Source of the DNA: Chitinophagaceae bacterium
GTDB taxonomy: Bacteria; Bacteroidota; Bacteroidia; Chitinophagales; Chitinophagaceae
NCBI GenBank assembly: GCA_009996555.1
Contig: JAACZX010000147.1
Span: 1 to 6,196 of the forward strand
Direction: 5' to 3'
Length of the DNA: 6,196 nt
Part shown: in pieces, positions 1 through 6,196 of the stretch
Numbering within the stretch: position 1 is the first letter of the stretch
How the letters are laid out: the number at the start of each line of letters is the position of its first letter
Program-made: the position numbers and the translations under genes
Notes under the pieces: generated by a model
The model's database searches: none
What the model was told of the DNA's origin: nothing
What the model saw: only the letters and a program-made list of their open reading frames with translations

Positions 1-1884
1 CAAATAATTACTGCGGAATTTCTGGAACCACTGACCATCGGGTAATGGGCGGCCTGTATTTTTATGATTGTAGAACAACGGAACCTGTCCTACATTTTGC
101 GGAAAGGTCATGGTTATTTTTCCTGAAGGATTTACATCACCAAACAATACATCGGCAACTGCATAACCAGCCTCACTGCCACCAAACCAAACATTCAGGA
201 TAGCAGGAACATGCTGATGTTCCCATGTTAATGCTAAAGGACGACCGGTAAACAATACCAACACAACCGGCTTCCCTGTTTTTAATAATGCCTTTAATAA
301 ATCTTTCTGTGCCTGTGGTATTTCAATATTTGTCCGGCTCGATGCTTCACCGCTCATTTCTGCACTTTCACCAAGCACAGCCAACACAACATCACTTTGG
401 TTAGCAATAGCAACAGCTTCGTTGATCATTTCTTCCGGCGAACGTTTATCCCGCCCCATACTCTTGCCAAACACAGTTGCACGTTCTTCAAACTTCTCAT
501 CATAATCGAGGTTGCTGCCTTTTGCATAAAGGAATTTTACTTTATCACCTGCTACTTCCTGCAAGCCTGTTAATACAGCTGTAGCTTTATCAAATTCTGC
601 AGCCACACTCCATGTACCCGGCATATTACGTTTATCATTTGCCAATGGCCCTATCACTGCAACGGTTCCATTCTTCTTCAATGGCAATACATTGTTTTCA
701 TTCTTAAGTAAAACAAAACTTTGTGCAGCTGTTGAACGTGCAATTTTGCGATGCTCCATACTAAACACTTCTGTTTTTGCTCTTTCCTCGTTGCAATAGC
801 GATACGGATCATCAAACAAACCAAGTTTATACTTTGCTTCCAGGATTCTTCTGCATGCTGCATCAATCATCTGAATTGTTACTTTGCCTTCTTTCAATGA
901 CTGTTTAAGTGTAGATAAAAATCCTTCGCCCACCATATCCATATCAATACCTGCATTCAATGCCCTGCCTGAAACTGTTTGCAGGTTGCCGATACCATGA
1001 TCGATCATTTCATTAATACCTGTGTAATCAGTAACAAGAAAACCTTTAAAGCCCCATTGCTTACGCAACACATCCGTTAATAACCATTTGTTGGCTGTTG
1101 CCGGAATACCGTCAATTTCGTTGAACGATGCCATTACGCTTCCTACTCCTGCATCAACAGCTGCCTGGTATGGATAAAAATATTCATTGTACATACGGTA
1201 ACGGCTCATATCAGTTGTGTTATAATCACGACCTGCTTCTGCAGCACCATACAATGCAAAATGTTTTACGCAACTCATGATGGTGTTGTTGAGCGAAAGA
1301 TCTTTTCCCTGGTAACCACGCACCATTGCTTTTGCAATTTGTCCGCCCAGATAAGGATCTTCACCATTACCTTCCGACACACGGCCCCAACGTGGATCAC
1401 GTGTAAGATCTACCATTGGTGAAAACGTCCAGTTAATACCATCGGCACTTGCTTCAACAGCAGCAATGCGTGCACTTTGTTCAATCAGCTGCATATCCCA
1501 ACTTGCACTTAAACCTAATGGAATAGGAAACACGGTTTGATAGCCATGTATCACATCCATACCAAAGATGAGTGGAATCTTGAGGCGTGTTTCTTCGACA
1601 GCAACTTTTTGTACTGCTTTAATTTTAGCAACAGATTTAATATTGAAAAGCCCGCCTACTTTTCCTTCTTTGATCTTTTTACCTATATCAGAATTTCCTG
1701 CCTGGCCTGTAACAATATCGCCAGAGCCGGGCAAATTCAACTGCCCGATCTTTTCATCCAACGTCATCTTCTTCATTAATGCATCAATGAAGGTTTTCAT
1801 CTTTGCCTCTTTTGTTTGCTGGGCATGCAGCTGCAGCGTAACCAAAACAAACAAACCAATAAGTGATCCTTTTAAAACTTTCAT
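1..1884 (-). CDS. bglX: GH3 beta-glucosidase, BglX type, secreted; 3' end cut by window
   Basis: This is a retaining exo-acting beta-glucosidase that should release glucose from the non-reducing ends of beta-gluco-oligosaccharides, probably in the periplasm. The frame is open from the ATG at 1884 to base 1 with no stop, giving 628 residues. BglX-type enzymes are about 750 residues, so the end of the FnIII-like C-terminal domain is missing. Residues 1-21 form a Sec signal peptide with likely cleavage LHA|QQ. The (beta/alpha)8 domain shows GMDVIHG (109-115), K207-H208 in SCVKHF, and the nucleophile motif VTDYTG with D286. The alpha/beta sandwich domain has GEASSRT, where E513 is the likely acid/base, then GRPLALTW. 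It is the last visible gene of the cluster, starting 12 bases after the esterase stop. An in-frame ATG at 1893 would add MLV; I prefer 1884 for a normal signal peptide. The family call is very sure; glucan linkage preference cannot be read from the sequence. Confidence 0.95.
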   Translation of the reverse strand, partial: MKVLKGSLIGLFVLVTLQLHAQQTKEAKMKTFIDALMKKMTLDEKIGQLNLPGSGDIVTGQAGNSDIGKKIKEGKVGGLFNIKSVAKIKAVQKVAVEETRLKIPLIFGMDVIHGYQTVFPIPLGLSASWDMQLIEQSARIAAVEASADGINWTFSPMVDLTRDPRWGRVSEGNGEDPYLGGQIAKAMVRGYQGKDLSLNNTIMSCVKHFALYGAAEAGRDYNTTDMSRYRMYNEYFYPYQAAVDAGVGSVMASFNEIDGIPATANKWLLTDVLRKQWGFKGFLVTDYTGINEMIDHGIGNLQTVSGRALNAGIDMDMVGEGFLSTLKQSLKEGKVTIQMIDAACRRILEAKYKLGLFDDPYRYCNEERAKTEVFSMEHRKIARSTAAQSFVLLKNENNVLPLKKNGTVAVIGPLANDKRNMPGTWSVAAEFDKATAVLTGLQEVAGDKVKFLYAKGSNLDYDEKFEERATVFGKSMGRDKRSPEEMINEAVAIANQSDVVLAVLGESAEMSGEASSRTNIEIPQAQKDLLKALLKTGKPVVLVLFTGRPLALTWEHQHVPAILNVWFGGSEAGYAVADVLFGDVNPSGKITMTFPQNVGQVPLFYNHKNTGRPLPDGQWFQKFRSNYL

Positions 1885-1896
1885 AACCAACATTTA

Positions 1897-2562
1897 TTAT
1901 TTGAGTAATACTTTTTCCAATTTCGTTTTCCAGATAGCATAGCCCTTTGCATTCATGTGCAGGTTATCGTTCAAAAAAATATCCGGCATCGGTTCTCCAG
2001 TTGCAGTAAGCATTGCGTTGTACACATCCACAAATTTTGTGTTTGGCCGTGTTGCAAGATAAGCGTGGATACGTTTGTTGCCTTCCTTATATTTTTCCAG
2101 CAAATGCATGCGGCTGGGGCTTGGCTTCATTGACACATAAGCCACCGGAACATTTTTATATTTTGCACGGATGTAGTTGAACAATGTAATAAACCGTTGG
2201 GTTACCAACTCCACAGTTACAGTATCGCTTGATGCAAAATCATTTTCACCACAATAGATAACGATTTGCTTTGGCTGGTAAGGAAAAATAACATCGTAAC
2301 GGTAACGGATCACATCGGCCAGTGTACTGCCGCCAAATGCACGGTTCAATATTTTCCGGTCAGGAAAACAGGTTTGTACATCTTTCCACAAAGTGAAGGA
2401 AGAACTGCCGATCAATAATATCTGGTTAGAGGGAGGGAAAGCAATACTATCAGCTGTTTTAAATTTCTGTACTTCGTTCCAAAAAGGAAACGGCTCTTTG
2501 TTTTGTGCATTTACTGCAAGAACAATGAACATTGTAATAATGCTGAACGTAATTCTTTTCAT
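1897..2562 (-). CDS. Secreted SGNH/GDSL-type esterase
   Basis: This is a 221-residue SGNH-fold hydrolase, likely a carbohydrate acyl-esterase removing acetyl or similar groups from glycans in the periplasm; the substrate is inferred from context only. Residues 1-19 are a signal peptide with likely cleavage VNA|QN. Block I is LLIGSSSF (49-56), with S54 as predicted nucleophile; GSSS replaces the classic GDS, as in PAF-acetylhydrolase-like members. Block II is NRAFGGST with the oxyanion glycine near G77. Block III is CGEND (104-108), with N107 of the GxND motif. Block V is DNLH, with D199 and H202 completing the triad. The length is normal for a single-domain SGNH protein. The frame extends to an ATG at 2589, but those nine extra residues would precede the charged MKR start of the signal peptide, so I chose 2562. 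It sits between the GH144-like and GH3 genes. A lipase role is less likely in this neighbourhood. Confidence 0.9.
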   Translation of the reverse strand: MKRITFSIITMFIVLAVNAQNKEPFPFWNEVQKFKTADSIAFPPSNQILLIGSSSFTLWKDVQTCFPDRKILNRAFGGSTLADVIRYRYDVIFPYQPKQIVIYCGENDFASSDTVTVELVTQRFITLFNYIRAKYKNVPVAYVSMKPSPSRMHLLEKYKEGNKRIHAYLATRPNTKFVDVYNAMLTATGEPMPDIFLNDNLHMNAKGYAIWKTKLEKVLLK

Positions 2563-2645
2563 CTTCGTCAACTTTATACTGTAATACATAACCTCAACGG
2601 TACACTAAGGAAGTCAATTTGTTTTTAACAATCTTTGTCAGTCAT
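2563..2645. other. Longest intergenic gap in the cluster (83 bp), no clear signal
   Basis: This is the only gap longer than 30 bases, between the GH144-like stop and the preferred esterase start. On the minus strand I looked for the Bacteroidota promoter pattern (TTG near -33, TAnnTTTG near -7) and found no well-spaced match. The only hairpin noticed is a five-pair stem at 2619-2631 (TTGTT, 3-base loop, AACAA) with a single G-C pair, too weak for a terminator. The in-frame ATG at 2589 lies here. The gap could hold an internal promoter or an mRNA processing site, but nothing proves it. Confidence 0.4.
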
Positions 2646-4316
2646 TTACAAATGCGGCGAAGAAAATCCCAACGTTGTTAATCCACTTTTCACCTCCGGT
2701 GCACTCATAAACAAATTCCATAACAACTTACTGCGGTGATTTTCGATCATTGCAATGACCGGCCCCTGGTCAATTGCAAGAAACGAACTGGCAAACCAAG
2801 TTTGTTTCAGCGAAAACGCATCAACAAAACCATATTCTTTAAACAGTTTATCGCCCAGCACGTAGTAAAAAAACTTCAGCGCCTTCATACTTTCCACAGG
2901 TGTGTATGGCATTGATGAAAGTGCAGCAGTTGGCGCAATAACACCCACATCGTTATTGGGAGAACTGGCGGTGTAACCATTGGGAATATCACTTGCCGTA
3001 AGTCCCCACAACGAATCGCTGTAGCCGTAATGACCATTGGGGTTTGCAACACAATACTGGTAATTGATGCGTGAATGATTTTTTGTCTGCACTTCGTAGT
3101 TTGCATACGCATCACTTAACCCGTTTGGATCAATACCCATAAAGGAGTAATGCGAAAAGAATAACGGTCCGCCATAAGCACTTCCCAGCGGCAGTGTAAT
3201 ATTGAAATACTGATTTCCGTTTACAAAACCAGCAGCACCATTTCTTGCCCATCCATTATCATATACAGTTTTGGGAATGCCATGTGTTGATGAAGATGCC
3301 GCAAGTACATATGTGATCAAACATTCGTTCCATCCTCTTATAGGCAGATTCATATCCCACGCAAAATTCGGGCTCCAGTGCCAGTACAATACCTGCTCAT
3401 TATTTTTCCGGAACCAGCTCCACTCTACTGCATTGTACAAAGCTGTAATATCATTCCGCAAATTTGTTTCTGCAGCATCAGCTCCGTTAAAATACTGCCG
3501 GGCAGTGAGCAGTCCCATCATCAGCAAAGAAGTTTCTACCAGGTCCGCACCATCATCTTTTGCACTAAAGGCAATCACATTTCCTGAATTTCCATTGAGC
3601 CAGTGCGGAAATGCACCATGAAACTTTTGCGCTTTAGTTTTCAGAAAATCAACAATGGTTTGCATACGCTGTAACCCTTGTGCTCTTGTAATAAAACTGC
3701 GGTGGATGCCTGTAACAATTGCCATTGCACCAAAACCTGATCCGCCTGATGTAACCAGATCGCCTGATGTATTTCGTTCTCTTGCAAGCCCGCTTACAGG
3801 ATGAGCAAAATCCCAGAAATACTTAAAGGTTTGCTGTTGCACTTTTGTCAGCAGTTCATCATCCGTAATAGTTGGAAATTTTCTGGAAGAATCAATTTGT
3901 GTAATAAAACTTTTATCTACAGAGCCAATGAAGTTGCCACCGGATGCTGATCGTAAACCCGACGATACAACAAACTGATAACGTGCCAGTGCTGTAAGAG
4001 GAGCTGACGGTTGTACGATCAATACAGAATCATTGTTTTGAAAACTTGTGCTGATACTTACTTCGCTGCTTGATGCAGTAAGCAGTTTTACAGCAGTGGC
4101 AATACTGCTGCGTTGCAAAGGTTGTGAAAACTGCAACCGCAAAACCGGTTGCAGTGGCGCACCATACAGTATACTGTTTGTAAACTCAACTCCGTTTAAC
4201 CTGATGGATTGCAGCGTAACCGTTTTTGGTTGCTCAACAACAGGAGCTGACTTTTTTTTACAAGCCAGGAAACCTGCGGTAAACAGGACCAATAAGAAAG
4301 TAATTGTCCGACTCAT
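2646..4316 (-). CDS. Lipoprotein with Ig-like domain and GH144-type (glucoamylase-like, PF10091) catalytic domain
   Basis: This 556-residue protein is a predicted endo-acting beta-glucanase; characterised GH144 members cut beta-1,2-glucan to sophoro-oligosaccharides. Residues 1-18 are a lipoprotein signal ending in the lipobox FLAC, with C19 the lipidated cysteine followed by KKK. Residues about 33-140 look like a bacterial Ig-like (Big_5-type) domain, with the pattern LRLQFSQPL and later YQFVVSSGLRSASGGNF. The alpha/alpha-toroid catalytic domain starts near 152 (DELLTKVQQQTFKYFWDF). The acidic cluster is D254, D255, D258 and E261 in KDDGADLVET, and E331 lies in GWNECLITYVLAASS. From memory, the D/D/E spacing (+4, +3) and the distant glutamate fit residues tested in the Chitinophaga pinensis GH144 enzyme; not checked. 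GWNEC, FFSHYSFMGIDP and AIDQGPVIAMIENHRS are typical of PF10091 proteins. The start at 4316 gives a compact lipoprotein signal; an ATG at 4340 is possible. Starch-type glucoamylase activity, a common database label, is unlikely. Confidence 0.88.
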   Translation of the reverse strand: MSRTITFLLVLFTAGFLACKKKSAPVVEQPKTVTLQSIRLNGVEFTNSILYGAPLQPVLRLQFSQPLQRSSIATAVKLLTASSSEVSISTSFQNNDSVLIVQPSAPLTALARYQFVVSSGLRSASGGNFIGSVDKSFITQIDSSRKFPTITDDELLTKVQQQTFKYFWDFAHPVSGLARERNTSGDLVTSGGSGFGAMAIVTGIHRSFITRAQGLQRMQTIVDFLKTKAQKFHGAFPHWLNGNSGNVIAFSAKDDGADLVETSLLMMGLLTARQYFNGADAAETNLRNDITALYNAVEWSWFRKNNEQVLYWHWSPNFAWDMNLPIRGWNECLITYVLAASSSTHGIPKTVYDNGWARNGAAGFVNGNQYFNITLPLGSAYGGPLFFSHYSFMGIDPNGLSDAYANYEVQTKNHSRINYQYCVANPNGHYGYSDSLWGLTASDIPNGYTASSPNNDVGVIAPTAALSSMPYTPVESMKALKFFYYVLGDKLFKEYGFVDAFSLKQTWFASSFLAIDQGPVIAMIENHRSKLLWNLFMSAPEVKSGLTTLGFSSPHL

Positions 4317-4344
4317 GTATCTGTTTACTGCAAAAATCATTCAT

Positions 4345-5808
4345 TTATTTGATAAGATAGGTACTGATTGAATGCGGCAGTGCTTTTGTGTTAGCTGCCT
4401 TTCCGTTGATCCAGAGCATAAAATCTGTTGGCTTGCTGCTTTGGTTCATAACCACCACAGCCACGCTGCCATCTGTATTTTGAAATGCAGTCGTTAACAA
4501 CTGGCTTCTGCTGGCAGATGCACTGATGCGTTTTGCACCGGGTTGAATGAATTTTGAGAAATGACCTATGTAGTAATATGCATTTGTATAGATCAGCTTT
4601 CCGGTTCTTGTATCAGCATGCACAGGAGCAAAGCAAAAATTCTGAACATGATTAGGGCCACCGGTTTCATCCAGTAAAATATTCCAGTCTGTAAAGCCCG
4701 TCATACCATTGTTGAAATCATTGATCATACTACGGCCATACTCTTCGCCCAATACCCATGCGTTGTAGCGTGTAGAGTCAAAGCTTTCAGCACATCCTTC
4801 CGTAAAAAAGATATGTTTATCAGGAAACGATTCGTACACTCTTCTCAAATTATCATACATCGGCTGGCCGCCACTCCAGTCTTCGTACCAATGAAAACCG
4901 ATACCCCAGATATATTTTGAAGCTTCCGGATCATTAAAATAAGTTTGAGCACGCTGGTAAATAAGATCACGGTTATGATCCCATACAATGATCTTTTTAT
5001 CCTGCAATCCTTCTTTGTGCATCGTTGGACCTAAATGGTTTTTCAGGAAGTCACGTTCTTCCTCTGCGGTATAAATGCAGCTTTCCCAACGTTGCTTTGC
5101 CATTGGCTCGTTTTGTATGGAAATACCCCATACCGGTACATTTTCCTTTTCGTATTCTTTGATGAATTTTGTGTAATACATTGCCCATGCATCATAATAC
5201 TCCGGCTTCAGCTTACCGCCCTGCAACATGTTGTTGTTATCTTTCATCCAGGCTGGCGGGCTCCAGGGACTGGCAAATAAATTCAGCGATCCGCCTGCAG
5301 CTTTCATTGCAGCTTTGATCAAGGGCAATTTAAATTTACGGTCATGATCAATAGTAAATGTTTTTAACTCCTTATCACCATCAGCCACATACGTGTACAT
5401 GTCGCTGCTGAAATCGCAACTATTGATATTTGTTCTTGCAACGGTGTACCCTATGCCGTTTTGTTTATCGAAATGTGCTGTTAAAAATTCCTGCTGTGCC
5501 GCCTCTGGTAATTTAGCAAACACTTCTGCAGATGCATCTGTTATAGCAGCGCCCACACCTAAAAAGCTTTGAAAACTTTTTCCGGGGTCAACAAATACCA
5601 TGATCTCGTTTTCAAAAGGCTGTCCTTTTTCAATAAACTCCAGCGTATCGGTTAAGGATAACCGGTAGCTGGAACTGTCGGCAGTGGTGTACACTGTTAC
5701 TTTCTTTCCATCGGTTGAATAGGAAGCAGCATTATCAGAAGCCGAATTTTGTTTGGCCGTACAGGCCACCAGTTGCAATACGGTTAATCCGTATAAAAAT
5801 CTTTTCAT
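4345..5808 (-). CDS. GH30-family beta-glycosidase, lipoprotein (second of a tandem pair)
   Basis: This 487-residue retaining beta-glycosidase probably acts on beta-1,6-linked glucan or a beta-glucosidic side branch; it may also be labelled glucosylceramidase in databases. Residues 1-15 are a lipoprotein signal, with lipobox LVAC and C16 the lipidated cysteine. A short N-terminal strand region leads into SFQSFLGVGAAITDAS, the conserved entry to the GH30 (beta/alpha)8 barrel. Further marks are ASPWSPPAWMK, SIQNEPMA with acid/base E234, and FFTEGCAE with nucleophile E337. DWNILLDETGGPNH closes the barrel, and a side beta-sandwich (about 410-487) begins at NAYYYIGHFSKFIQPGAKRI. All family residues I expect are present, and the length fits subfamilies 1 and 3. 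The in-frame ATG at 5832 would overlap the upstream stop by 10 bases; the ATG at 5808 gives a standard MKRFLYG signal start, 14 bases after that stop. It lies 28 bases before the GH144-like start. The exact subfamily and substrate need a tree. Confidence 0.93.
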   Translation of the reverse strand: MKRFLYGLTVLQLVACTAKQNSASDNAASYSTDGKKVTVYTTADSSSYRLSLTDTLEFIEKGQPFENEIMVFVDPGKSFQSFLGVGAAITDASAEVFAKLPEAAQQEFLTAHFDKQNGIGYTVARTNINSCDFSSDMYTYVADGDKELKTFTIDHDRKFKLPLIKAAMKAAGGSLNLFASPWSPPAWMKDNNNMLQGGKLKPEYYDAWAMYYTKFIKEYEKENVPVWGISIQNEPMAKQRWESCIYTAEEERDFLKNHLGPTMHKEGLQDKKIIVWDHNRDLIYQRAQTYFNDPEASKYIWGIGFHWYEDWSGGQPMYDNLRRVYESFPDKHIFFTEGCAESFDSTRYNAWVLGEEYGRSMINDFNNGMTGFTDWNILLDETGGPNHVQNFCFAPVHADTRTGKLIYTNAYYYIGHFSKFIQPGAKRISASASRSQLLTTAFQNTDGSVAVVVMNQSSKPTDFMLWINGKAANTKALPHSISTYLIK

Positions 5809-5822
5809 GTTGTTTGAATTAT

Positions 5823-6196
5823 TTAATCCCATTGATATGTTGCAACAGCTCCTCCGGGTAATGAAGTGGCAGCAACTTTTCCGTTGTATTTAATATTGAA
5901 GTTGACAGCAGTTGCTCCATCGTTCACAGTAATCAATACTTTTTTACCGGCAGCTGTGCGGAAAGCTGCACTATGGATATTACCTGCAATACTGCTGCTG
6001 ATGCGAACTGAACCAGGCGGCACAAACTTTGAAGCATGAGCAACAATATAGTAACCAACATTGCGTGATATAACACTGGAGCCGATTGTAAGCGCACCTT
6101 TACATTCCGTACAACCACCGGGTGTATGCGGCCCGTAGTTAGGATCGTTTGCAAGATTCCATTCCAATGCTACTTTGCTCCAGTTGCGCATGGAAC
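5823..6196 (-). CDS. C-terminal fragment of a GH30-type glycosidase; 5' end cut by window
   Basis: Only the last 123 residues are in the window. The frame runs open past the ATG at 6191 to the window edge, so that methionine is internal and not a start. The fragment begins RNWSKVALEWNLA, the last barrel strand of GH30, followed by GGCTECKGALTIG and then the side beta-sandwich starting GYYIVAHASKFVPPGSVRI and ending in TYQWD. The catalytic glutamates would lie upstream and cannot be checked. The Cys-Thr-Glu-Cys pair is typical of some GH30 members and may form a disulfide. Aligned by eye with the next gene, the sandwich shares its order (YY, H-SKF, PG, RIS-S, AF) but few other residues, so the two are diverged paralogues, perhaps from different subfamilies. 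A glucan-directed role is inferred from the neighbours. It could belong to a longer multidomain protein. Confidence 0.87.
   Translation of the reverse strand, partial: SMRNWSKVALEWNLANDPNYGPHTPGGCTECKGALTIGSSVISRNVGYYIVAHASKFVPPGSVRISSSIAGNIHSAAFRTAAGKKVLITVNDGATAVNFNIKYNGKVAATSLPGGAVATYQWD

Larger units (their letters stand above)
1..6196 (-). other. Enzyme part of a probable beta-glucan utilisation locus (single operon)
   Basis: Five codirectional genes are separated by 14, 28, 83 and 12 bases using the preferred starts: GH30 (partial), GH30, GH144-like, SGNH esterase and GH3 (partial). Such close spacing supports cotranscription. Every complete or 5'-complete product carries an export signal: two are lipoproteins and two have ordinary signal peptides. 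In Bacteroidota this mix is typical of polysaccharide utilisation loci. No SusC/SusD pair, sugar transporter or sensor is in the window, so the PUL label is inference and would be settled by genes upstream of 6196 or downstream of 1. Start regions are A/T-rich without a Shine-Dalgarno motif, as usual for the phylum. Confidence 0.7.

Noticed and set aside
1568..1942. Plus-strand open frame of 124 codons
   Set aside because: It runs antisense across the GH3 and esterase genes, which have clear family motifs. Its translation shows no recognisable domain or credible start context.
2619..2631. Inverted repeat as a possible terminator
   Set aside because: The stem is five pairs with one G-C pair and the loop is three bases, so it is too weak to call.
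2563..2645. Possible Bacteroidota promoter upstream of the esterase
   Set aside because: A TTG element is present, but no TAnnTTTG box is found at the required spacing.
3271..3621. Plus-strand open frame of 116 codons
   Set aside because: It is fully antisense to the GH144-type catalytic domain and has no domain-like pattern.
4048..4371. Plus-strand open frame of 107 codons
   Set aside because: It is antisense to the start of the GH144-like gene, including its signal peptide and Ig-like domain, and has no independent support.
5808..5832. Possibility that the two GH30 frames are one frameshifted gene
   Set aside because: The upstream frame ends with a complete beta-sandwich, and the downstream frame begins with its own lipoprotein signal and contains a whole barrel and sandwich. 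They are two genes.

Overview
The window looks like part of a chromosome from the phylum Bacteroidota. Chitinophagaceae or a close relative is plausible but not provable here. The reasons are the glycoside hydrolase families present, Bacteroidota-style lipoprotein and secretion signals, A-rich start regions without Shine-Dalgarno motifs, and moderate GC by eye. All five genes lie on the minus strand with gaps of 12 to 83 bases. They read as one transcription unit running from high to low coordinates, and both ends are cut by the window.

In transcription order: (1) 6196-5823, the C-terminal part of a GH30-type glycosidase, cut at its 5' end. (2) 5808-4345, a complete second GH30 lipoprotein with both catalytic glutamates visible. 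(3) 4316-2646, a lipoprotein with an N-terminal Ig-like domain followed by a glucoamylase-like (PF10091/GH144-type) catalytic domain. (4) 2562-1897, a secreted SGNH/GDSL-type esterase with all catalytic blocks. (5) 1884-1, a secreted GH3 beta-glucosidase of the BglX type, open at the window edge and lacking its last roughly 120-140 residues.

Together the genes look like the enzyme half of a beta-glucan utilisation locus. In this reading, lipid-anchored GH30 and GH144-like enzymes cut or debranch the polymer, the esterase strips acyl groups, and the soluble GH3 enzyme splits oligosaccharides to glucose. This is inferred from family knowledge and gene order. No SusC/SusD transporter, sensor or regulator lies in the window, so the substrate cannot be fixed. 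GH144 suggests beta-1,2-glucan, while GH30 with GH3 suggests beta-1,6-glucan, and that ambiguity is the most interesting point.

I saw no RNA genes, mobile elements, CRISPR arrays, long repeats or convincing terminators. No stretch over 300 bases lacks a gene. I do not see a wholly undescribed system; the novelty, if any, is in the enzyme combination.
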